Shown piece by piece: positions 1-5,223 of a stretch of 5,223 nt of DNA (within the stretch, counting starts at the first letter, position 1; each line of letters starts with the position of its first letter). The DNA comes from CAYLHF01 sp964383365 (GTDB lineage Bacteria > Bacteroidota > Rhodothermia > Rhodothermales > UBA10348): positions 1-5,223 of the forward strand of contig CAYLHF010000079.1 in the NCBI GenBank assembly GCA_964383365.1, written 5' to 3'. The notes under the pieces were generated by a model. That model did not search any database and was not told the DNA's origin. It saw nothing but the letters and a program-made list of their open reading frames with translations. The position numbers and the translations under genes were made by a program.

Positions 1-2869
1 CCCGGTGCTTGTTGTTGGTCAGGTTCTGAATCGTCAGATTCAGCCGGGTGTTGCGTGAGAACGGGGTGCGGTAGTCGAGTGTCGCGTCGAAGACGCCGAA
101 GCCATCAACCGTCCCCACATACACATCCGATTTGACGGGGTAACCTTCAACGTAGCGCGCACGGAAGCTCAGGCGAAGCCGGGCGTCCCTGGTCTCGTAG
201 TTGACTCCTCCACCGACCTTGTGGCGTGGTGCGTTGAGGGCCAGGTCATCCACTCCGTCGACATTCCGGAAGAAGTTATCAGAGACGTACGAATACATCC
301 CGGTCAGCCGGAGACGGCGACTGAAATACATGGCGAAGTGCATGTCAAGACCGGAAACCGATATATCGCCGAAGCTACGGCGCATCAGGATGAGCGCGGT
401 CGGATCGAAGGCCTCTTCCGGGCTCACCGTACCGAAGGGTATGGCGGCAGCAAGTCCCGTGCTGATAATGGTGGCTATCTCACGTCCCGCGTTGCCGTCT
501 CCATTGCCGAGGAGGGGAATGGTGTCGAGGGGTTCGAGAGCCGCTCGCGAGGCAGCGTTTGCCGGATCATCGAGGGCCGTGGTGAGCGAGGAATTGAGGG
601 CCGCGAAGAGCGTCGATGACTCCAGAAACACGTTGGGAGTCCCCACCTGAAACGGTCCCAGGAAGTTCTTGATACGGGTATGATAGATGTCGACGCCCAG
701 AATAAAGGCCCGTGCGATCACTCCCTTGTAGCCGAGCTCGAACGAGCGCGAACTCGTTACCTTGAGTTTCTTGAAGTCCGTTGGCCCGGATACGGGGACG
801 AACTCCTGCCGGTCCAGATCGAAGATCTTGAGCGCGTTTTCGACGCCTTGAACGTGGTGCGGAAGCACCGTACCCAGCGCCTGACTGACGGCGTCGGCCT
901 GGTCCTGTGTCAATAAACCGCCGGGAACGAAGGTGTCCGCTAGACCAGCGATACTGCTCTGACGGGCTACGTCCCACATGACGTCGGTGAAGTCGGTGTC
1001 GCCCAGTTCGATCTGCGTCTCGCGGGTGAGGCCGGCCAGAGGAGCAAAAGGGGAGCGGAACCGGGCCCGGCCGTTCGCTCCCTCGTTAAAATGAAATCCC
1101 TTGATCATACCCTGCACACGAAGATCGGTGGTCGGGGCGAAACCAATGAGCGGCTGCATTTGGCCGAGTTGAAACACATCGCGCAGGCCCAGCACATCTG
1201 AAAACAGGTCGTTGGCCGTGGGAGTCTTGAATGCCAGATTGTAGGTCAGCCGGAAATTGTGTGTGGGGGCTGGTTTGAATACGAGCGCGGCCCGGGGAGA
1301 GATGGTCCACGCGTCGAGCCGGTCGTGATAATCGACCCTTCCGGCACCGATGGCCGTCAGGCGGGAGCTGAGCGTGGTTTCAGACTGGACATAGGCGCCA
1401 AATTCGGTAATCTGGTCGCTGTTCTCATTTCTACCCGTAACGGTCCCTTCCCCATCCGGAATGGTATAGAAAAGGTCGGCGCCGTACGTGAATCGTTGCC
1501 TCGGTCCGAATGCGTGATGATGCTGGGCCTGGATGACGATCAATTTCGACTTGTCCTTGAATACCTGACCGGTTCTGAGGAAATAGGAATCGCCGGAGTT
1601 GAGAAAATTGCCATATCCCTGGACGAAGAGATCTTTGTAAAGGAGGCGGGCCTGTATGTAGCTGACGCTTGCTCCGTCCACCTGAGCCGCGCCTGTGGGG
1701 GTTACTTCGATGTTATCTCCACGCGTAATCCCGCCATTCAGGATGATCTGAAGATCGGAGCGCAGACGGAAGTCGACACGGCCGTTGAACCCCAGATTTC
1801 GAACATCGAAATTTCGCTGTCCGATCCGGAGCGTATCAGCCGATGCCCCGGTTTGCAGGGCGAGACGACGCTCATCGAGTTCGACAGGATCGTTGAATGG
1901 AAAATCTGACCCCGTGTAATACTGGAGCGAAAATTTGTATCCGATCTTCCGGCCGTACGTGCCGGCGTGTCGAATAGAGCCGAGCAGGACGTCCTGCTCC
2001 CCGCGCGCCACGGAGACTTCGGTCCCCCGCGAGTCGAAGGGCGACCGGGTGATGATGTGGACCACCCCGTTCGCGGCATTGGGTCCGTAGAGGGCCGACG
2101 CTGGACCCGAAACCACTTCTATCTGGTCGATATCTCCACTCGAAATGGGGATGAGTTGGAGTGCGGTGAGGCGGACTGATGGTGCCTGTGCGATCCGGTT
2201 GTCGACGAGCGTAAGAAGAGAACTGGCCAGATTGTCGTTGAACCCGCGGATAACGATGCGCGACGAGACCAATCCGGTCCTGATCAGATCCACACCGGGG
2301 ACGGATGTCAGGTGGGAAGCGGCGGTGAGCGCCGTGCGGGATTCGATATCCTCGGCCCTCAGAACGGTAACCGCAGCCGGCGCATCGAGGATCTTCTCGG
2401 GACGTCGCGAGGCGGTCACCGTGATCGGATTGATTTCGATGGGTCGTGCCATCATCCGTATGATCAGTACGGCCGGCGTATCGTCGACGAACGTCTTCTC
2501 TGAGACGTACGAAACGTACCCAACATAGGTAACCGACAGGCGATAGGTTCCGGGTGCCAGATCAAACCGGAACCGGCCCTCTGCGTCAGACACGGTTCGA
2601 TACATCCTGTTTTGTCCGGTGGATGACTCGCTAAGATCGGTACGCATGGCTCTCACATGCGCGCCCGGAAGGGGAGACCGGTCGTTGGAGTCGAGGATAC
2701 GGCCCGAGACCTGGACCGCCCGCGTGTACGGCGCCACGGCCTCAAACGTATACGAGCATGGCGCTGCAGTTACGGTCGAATGCAGCGTCGCAATCCCGGC
2801 CCCCAGGAGCATCAGCACGAGCCATCTGGACCCGCGTCTAAACAGAAAACGAAATCGTAGTGCAGTCAT
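1..2869 (-). CDS. TonB-dependent outer-membrane receptor, C-terminus cut by window edge
   Basis: This is an outer-membrane active transporter that imports an unidentified ligand using TonB/ExbBD energy. Translating the minus strand from ATG 2869 gives 956 codons without a stop, running off the left edge. Residues 1-36 form a signal peptide (Arg-rich start, then hydrophobic WLVLMLLGAGIATL). Residues 52-140 resemble a carboxypeptidase-regulatory-like beta-sandwich (VSGRILD, LPGAHV, FDLAPGTYRLSVTYVGY). A TonB-box-like ITVTASRRPE lies at 149-158. The plug spans about 160-276, with VIRGF at 207-211 and VVSGPASALYGPNAANGVV at 252-270 followed by HIITRSP. The rest is a beta barrel. The visible end, LNLTIQNLTNNKHR, is the penultimate-strand motif of these receptors, so only about 20 residues should be missing. 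The SusC-type plug motif is absent and no SusD neighbour is visible, so I do not call it SusC. The frame stays open upstream to 3073, with an alternative ATG at 3022, but 2869 is preferred because it places the signal peptide at the N-terminus. No clear Shine-Dalgarno is present. Two long insertions (about residues 622-700 and 748-833) interrupt the barrel. Confidence 0.95.
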   Translation of the reverse strand, partial: MTALRFRFLFRRGSRWLVLMLLGAGIATLHSTVTAAPCSYTFEAVAPYTRAVQVSGRILDSNDRSPLPGAHVRAMRTDLSESSTGQNRMYRTVSDAEGRFRFDLAPGTYRLSVTYVGYVSYVSEKTFVDDTPAVLIIRMMARPIEINPITVTASRRPEKILDAPAAVTVLRAEDIESRTALTAASHLTSVPGVDLIRTGLVSSRIVIRGFNDNLASSLLTLVDNRIAQAPSVRLTALQLIPISSGDIDQIEVVSGPASALYGPNAANGVVHIITRSPFDSRGTEVSVARGEQDVLLGSIRHAGTYGRKIGYKFSLQYYTGSDFPFNDPVELDERRLALQTGASADTLRIGQRNFDVRNLGFNGRVDFRLRSDLQIILNGGITRGDNIEVTPTGAAQVDGASVSYIQARLLYKDLFVQGYGNFLNSGDSYFLRTGQVFKDKSKLIVIQAQHHHAFGPRQRFTYGADLFYTIPDGEGTVTGRNENSDQITEFGAYVQSETTLSSRLTAIGAGRVDYHDRLDAWTISPRAALVFKPAPTHNFRLTYNLAFKTPTANDLFSDVLGLRDVFQLGQMQPLIGFAPTTDLRVQGMIKGFHFNEGANGRARFRSPFAPLAGLTRETQIELGDTDFTDVMWDVARQSSIAGLADTFVPGGLLTQDQADAVSQALGTVLPHHVQGVENALKIFDLDRQEFVPVSGPTDFKKLKVTSSRSFELGYKGVIARAFILGVDIYHTRIKNFLGPFQVGTPNVFLESSTLFAALNSSLTTALDDPANAASRAALEPLDTIPLLGNGDGNAGREIATIISTGLAAAIPFGTVSPEEAFDPTALILMRRSFGDISVSGLDMHFAMYFSRRLRLTGMYSYVSDNFFRNVDGVDDLALNAPRHKVGGGVNYETRDARLRLSFRARYVEGYPVKSDVYVGTVDGFGVFDATLDYRTPFSRNTRLNLTIQNLTNNKHR

Positions 2870-2894
2870 TCCGGTCGATGAGGCGATCGGTCTC

Positions 2895-2924
2895 TCAGGA
2901 GCCGGCGTGATTGCCGGCACCTGA
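2895..2924 (-). promoter_or_regulatory. Imperfect inverted repeat / 5'-leader hairpin upstream of the receptor gene
   Basis: Two 12-base arms, on the minus strand TCAGG-T-GCCGGC and GCCGGC-T-CCTGA, flank a 6-base loop AATCAC. The paired bases are 2895-2899 with 2920-2924 and 2901-2906 with 2913-2918, leaving a single mismatch at 2900/2919: eleven pairs, mostly G-C. The repeat begins seven bases downstream of the candidate -7 element, so it would either form a stem-loop at the extreme 5' end of the receptor mRNA or act as a twofold-symmetric operator over the transcription start. No T-run follows it in the transcribed direction, so it is not a typical intrinsic terminator. The structure is seen directly; the function is inferred. 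Confidence 0.6.
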
Positions 2925-2931
2925 TAATCGA

Positions 2932-2939
2932 CAAAGGTA
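2932..2939 (-). promoter_or_regulatory. Candidate -7 promoter element for the receptor gene
   Basis: Read on the minus strand the bases are TACCTTTG, an exact match to TAnnTTTG, the -7 consensus used by the primary sigma factor of Bacteroidota. The -33 element is weak: CTG rather than TTTG, 19 bases upstream at about 2959-2961. Transcription would start near 2925-2928 and leave a 5' leader of about 55-60 bases before ATG 2869, a sensible distance. The element is short, so a chance match is possible, but its place directly upstream of the only minus-strand gene supports it. Confidence 0.55.
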
Positions 2940-3202
2940 CGCAAAGAATCAACGATCTCAGTCCTATGTCCACAGTAGAGACGGTTCGGTTCAGTGGAAA
3001 GTCTCCCGTTTTCGTGCGCCATGTCCGCCTCGTGCCCGGAAATGAGAACGTACGCCTCCGGTGGGTTTTTTTAGAACAACGCGTTCATCAACGGCCCGTT
3101 CGACCGGGAATATCAGCCGCTTCTCCGCTCGCTTTTGTTCACGGTAATCTTCTTGGGATACAGCCCCCGAGATCTTTTTATGACCCATTTCGGTCTGATA
3201 CC

Positions 3203-3209
3203 TATTTTG
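3203..3209 (+). promoter_or_regulatory. Weak candidate -7 promoter element for the peptidase-exporter pair
   Basis: TATTTTG resembles the Bacteroidota -7 consensus TAnnTTTG but is one base shorter. A T-rich stretch (TTTTTATG, 3175-3182) lies about 20 bases upstream, where a -33 element would be expected. Transcription would start near 3214, giving a leader of about 25 bases before ATG 3241. This is the best candidate I see on the plus strand of the intergenic region, but the match is imperfect in an AT-richer patch. Confidence 0.25.
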
Positions 3210-3240
3210 CCCCTCGATTGAATATTAGACGTAGAGATTG

Positions 3241-3828
3241 ATGGACAGTTTACGGAGTAGCACGTGGTTGACCCGTGCATGGTTGGGTCTGGTTCTGATG
3301 GTTATTTCTTCCTGCGCCGGTACCCGGTATGCGACGCCGACGGACGAGCAGTTTCGTTCGTTTTTGAGTGTTCCGGGAAACGACAGCGAGTACCGGGGCC
3401 TGGTCGCATTTTTGAGGAAAGAGGGTGTCGGAGATGTCGTTCCCGTTGAGCATTTACTTCGCCAGGGGACGGACTGGGAGAAGGTGCACCGAACGCCCTT
3501 TGCGATACCACCGAGGGAGCTGTGGAACAACGCGGTTCAGACGTTACTCGTCCTGAGAGACTTCGTTATTCCGTTGGTCGGTCCGGTGGAAGTCGTCTCC
3601 GGATACCGGACGGTGGCGTACAATTCGGTAGCGGGGGGTGCGAAACGCAGCAAACATCTCGAGTTTTCGGCCGTGGATCTCCTGCCACTGCGTGAGACGA
3701 ACCGTGCAGACCTGCATGCGAAACTCAAGGCGATGTGGAAGGAAAAAGGCCCTGACGATGAAATCGGGCTCGGACTCTACGACCATCTGAGATTTCATAT
3801 CGATACCGGCGGATATCGAACATGGTGA
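3241..3828 (+). CDS. Lipoprotein with M15-type zinc peptidase domain (D-Ala-D-Ala carboxypeptidase-like)
   Basis: This is a predicted periplasm-facing lipoprotein of 195 residues, probably a peptidoglycan peptidase cleaving peptide stems or crosslinks. Residues 1-24 are a lipoprotein signal peptide, with an Arg at 12, the hydrophobic LGLVLMVI, and lipobox ISSC whose Cys25 would be acylated. The domain covers about 50-195. It has VVPVEHLL and IPPRELW, then SGYR at 120-123, VAGGAKRSKH at 130-139 and the metal motif SxHxxxxAxD at 137-146, giving likely zinc ligands His139 and Asp146. The end, RFHIDTGGYRTW, supplies the third likely ligand, His186, and matches the C-terminal H[VI]DTG pattern of M15/DUF882 proteins such as YcbK/MepK. 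The usual Gly in SxHxxGxAxD is Phe142. ATG 3241 is chosen over the adjacent TTG at 3238. No Asp follows the lipid Cys, so outer-membrane retention is likely. The gene overlaps the downstream exporter by 7 bases. The fold is well supported; carboxypeptidase versus endopeptidase activity cannot be settled from sequence. Confidence 0.88.
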   Translation: MDSLRSSTWLTRAWLGLVLMVISSCAGTRYATPTDEQFRSFLSVPGNDSEYRGLVAFLRKEGVGDVVPVEHLLRQGTDWEKVHRTPFAIPPRELWNNAVQTLLVLRDFVIPLVGPVEVVSGYRTVAYNSVAGGAKRSKHLEFSAVDLLPLRETNRADLHAKLKAMWKEKGPDDEIGLGLYDHLRFHIDTGGYRTW

Positions 3829-5207
3829 CGCCAACGGCTTCAGGAATCGAACCTCATCCCTTCGTGGATCGTCCCCACAGGACGCTCGTCGCGCTGTCGA
3901 TCCCGGTCCTGTTCTCCCTGATTGCGGAGCCGGTGACAGGTCTCGTAGATACCGCATTTATCGCGCGGCTCGGGGCCGTCCCACTGGCCGCGCTCGGGGT
4001 GGGAACGATTGCTCTATCGGCCATCTTCTGGGTGTTCAATTTCCTCGGGATCGCCACCCAGACGGAAGTGGCATCGGCCGAAGGACGCTCGGACCTCGAT
4101 GAGAGGGCGCGCCACGCAGGTCTGGCCATGACACTCGCCCTGGTTCTCGGCTTTTTGGTTGCCCTTCTTCTGCTTCCGGCGACGCCCGTGATTGCGTCGA
4201 TGCTCGGCGCGTCGGGAGCGATCGAGGGCGCAGCGGTCAGCTACATTCAAATCCGTTGGTTGGGCGCACCCGCCGTTATTCTCGTTGTTGCCGGATTTGG
4301 TGCCTTGCGGGGCATTCAAGACATGAAATCGCCCCTCTGGATCGCGGCGGGAGTCAATCTGATCAACGTAGTTCTGGACTGGCTCCTGATATTCGGCCGG
4401 GGGCCCTTTCCAGCGATGGGCATCGAGGGGGCGGCGCTCGCGAGCGTGATCGCGCAGTGGATTGGGGCTATCGCCATCCTGGTGGTGGTGTATATAAAAC
4501 TCGGGGCGAGGCCTCACTTTCATTTCCGGGGAGCGCGGCGTCTTTTCAGATCTGGATTCGATCTCTTCATTCGGACGGGGATGCTGACGCTCTTTCTGCT
4601 CATCGGCACGCGCCAGGCAACGCGGATCGGGGCAGAAGCCGGGGCGGTGCATCAGGCGATCCGGCAGATATGGATGCTCGCGGCTCTTTTTCTGGATGCC
4701 TTTGCCGTGACGGGTCAGAGCCTCGTAGCCTTTTTCCTCGGGATGTCGGATCGATACCTCGCCCGGCGGGTCGCATGGACCGTTTGTCTGTGGAGCATCG
4801 TGACAGGATCCGTTCTCGGCATTCTCTTCTGGGCGGGATCGGATGAAGTTGCTTCGATGCTGGTTCCGCCGGCAGCACTCGCCCTCTTTCGCGGGCCCTG
4901 GATCGCAGCACTCGTGGCTCTTCCCGTCAACGCGCTGGCGTTTGCGACCGATGGAATTCATTGGGGGACAGGAGATTTCAGGTATCTACGCAACGCGACG
5001 TCAACGGCTACCCTCGTCGCAGGTGCGGCCCTTCTTTTCGTCCATCCGGATACAGAAAATGGCCTTCTTTGGATCTGGGTGATCACGGCGGGGTGGATTC
5101 TCATCCGGGCGCTCTTCGGTATGATTCGGATCTGGCCCGGCCGCTCGACCTGGCCACTCGGAAAGACACGGCCACTCGGAACGACCCGGCCACTCGGCAG
5201 GGCGTGA
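3822..5207 (+). CDS. MATE-family efflux transporter, DinF-like
   Basis: This is an inner-membrane antiporter of 461 residues, complete and of normal MATE length, expected to export organic cations, drugs or metabolites in exchange for H+ or Na+. About twelve hydrophobic segments are seen, near residues 22-44, 53-75, 100-120, 137-160, 170-190, 203-225, 250-268, 282-305, 316-338, 350-372, 393-408 and 414-435. Family signatures include PVTGLVDTAFIARLG (37-51), GIQDMKSPLWIA (164-175), NLINVVLDWLLIFG (179-192) and GIEGAALASVIAQ (200-212) in the first half, and QIWMLAALFLDAFAVTGQSLVAFFLG (split by 292 LDAF, 298 GQSLVA) plus DGIHWGTGDFRYLR (377-390) in the second. Asp43, Asn182 and Asp186 fall where PfMATE has its cation-site residues Asp41, Asn180 and Asp184. 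ATG 3822 overlaps the peptidase stop; GTG 3825 is an alternative start, and a GGCGG at 3808-3812 may serve as a weak ribosome site. The last 20 residues are a repeat-derived hydrophilic tail. Substrate is unknown. Confidence 0.93.
   Translation: MVTPTASGIEPHPFVDRPHRTLVALSIPVLFSLIAEPVTGLVDTAFIARLGAVPLAALGVGTIALSAIFWVFNFLGIATQTEVASAEGRSDLDERARHAGLAMTLALVLGFLVALLLLPATPVIASMLGASGAIEGAAVSYIQIRWLGAPAVILVVAGFGALRGIQDMKSPLWIAAGVNLINVVLDWLLIFGRGPFPAMGIEGAALASVIAQWIGAIAILVVVYIKLGARPHFHFRGARRLFRSGFDLFIRTGMLTLFLLIGTRQATRIGAEAGAVHQAIRQIWMLAALFLDAFAVTGQSLVAFFLGMSDRYLARRVAWTVCLWSIVTGSVLGILFWAGSDEVASMLVPPAALALFRGPWIAALVALPVNALAFATDGIHWGTGDFRYLRNATSTATLVAGAALLFVHPDTENGLLWIWVITAGWILIRALFGMIRIWPGRSTWPLGKTRPLGTTRPLGRA
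5146..5199 (+). repeat. Three-copy 18-base tandem repeat encoding the exporter's C-terminal tail
   Basis: Three consecutive 18-base units (5146-5163, 5164-5181, 5182-5199) share the core GGCCACTCGG at 5152, 5170 and 5188, with a few differences outside the core. Because 18 is a multiple of three the frame is kept, and the units encode TWPLGK, TRPLGT and TRPLGR near the end of the MATE protein (residues 443-460), just before the stop. The tail is cationic and follows the last membrane segment by only a few residues. Slippage-driven expansion of a single unit is the simplest origin. Confidence 0.85.
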
Positions 5208-5223
5208 CAACAAAGGGTGATGG

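Larger units (their letters stand above)
2870..3240. other. Divergent intergenic region between receptor and peptidase genes
   Basis: This 371-base stretch separates the leftward receptor gene from the rightward peptidase-exporter pair, so it should carry promoters for both. On the receptor side it holds an exact TAnnTTTG element and an adjacent inverted repeat. On the other side it holds a weaker TATTTTG element near 3203. A run of seven T at 3066-3072 follows only a poor 5-bp stem (3036-3040 with 3057-3061, 16-base loop). Short open frames exist on both strands (2966-3241 plus, 2991-3188 minus), but their translations are Arg-rich, show no recognisable domain, and overlap the promoter candidates. 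No RNA gene or known riboswitch is recognisable. Confidence 0.75.

Noticed and set aside
1259..1909. 216-codon open frame on the plus strand
   Set aside because: It is antisense to the receptor barrel, whose own frame is continuous and carries clear family motifs. The translation resembles no known protein.
1429..2145. Similar short peptide ISTRN appearing three times in plus-strand translations
   Set aside because: The underlying bases (near 1429, 1718 and 2131) are antisense to different receptor segments (TVTGRN, GITRGD, PISSGD) and are only loosely similar, so I regard this as coincidence.
282..2513. 12-base exact repeat GAGACGTACGAA at 282-293 and 2502-2513
   Set aside because: Both copies lie inside the receptor gene and encode Tyr-Val-Ser beta-strand segments in different domains. 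Such short identity is expected by chance and shows no other repeat features.
2870..3022. Longer receptor start at ATG 3022
   Set aside because: The frame is open, but the extension would bury the signal peptide about 50 residues inside the protein and would run through the candidate promoter and hairpin.
3036..3072. Possible intrinsic terminator ending in a seven-T run
   Set aside because: The stem is only 5 bp with a 16-base loop, and no plus-strand gene lies upstream that would need terminating.
4014..4961. 315-codon open frame on the minus strand
   Set aside because: It lies entirely antisense to the well-supported MATE gene. Its hydrophilic, Arg/Pro/Glu-rich translation is what the opposite strand of membrane-protein codons gives, and no domain is recognisable.
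5212..5223. Possible start of a further plus-strand gene (AAAGGG then ATG at 5220)
   Set aside because: Only one codon is visible and the AAAGGG is only two bases from the ATG, too close for a normal ribosome site, so no gene can be supported.

Overview
The window holds three genes around one divergent intergenic region. It most likely comes from a Bacteroidota-type bacterium, perhaps of the Rhodothermales/Balneolales side. Three things suggest this: a TonB-dependent receptor that carries a carboxypeptidase-regulatory-like domain in front of its plug; an exact match to the Bacteroidota -7 promoter consensus TAnnTTTG upstream of it; and start codons without clear Shine-Dalgarno sequences, combined with a moderately high G+C content. 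The lineage is inferred; no rRNA or other marker gene is present.

Layout. Positions 1-2869 (minus strand) are one uninterrupted reading frame for an outer-membrane TonB-dependent receptor. It lacks only its last C-terminal residues, which lie beyond the left edge. Positions 2870-3240 are non-coding. This stretch contains the candidate receptor promoter, a strong imperfect inverted repeat that would form a hairpin at the very 5' end of the receptor mRNA, and a weaker candidate promoter for the rightward genes. Positions 3241-3828 (plus strand) encode a small lipoprotein with an M15-type zinc peptidase domain, probably a peptidoglycan peptidase. Positions 3822-5207 (plus strand) encode a complete MATE-family (DinF-like) multidrug/organic-compound exporter, whose start overlaps the end of the peptidase gene by 7 bases. 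The last 16 bases are a short spacer before whatever follows.

How the genes may work together. The peptidase and exporter are very probably one transcript with coupled translation. The receptor is a separate, divergently transcribed unit. All three products act at the cell envelope (outer membrane, periplasm, inner membrane), but nothing in the sequence identifies the receptor's ligand or the exporter's substrate, and a shared pathway is not demonstrated. I see no mobile element, CRISPR array, tRNA, rRNA or defence system, and no convincing new multi-gene system. The items most worth a second look are the hairpin next to the receptor promoter, two long helix-rich insertions in the receptor barrel, and an 18-base tandem repeat that extends the exporter's C-terminus.
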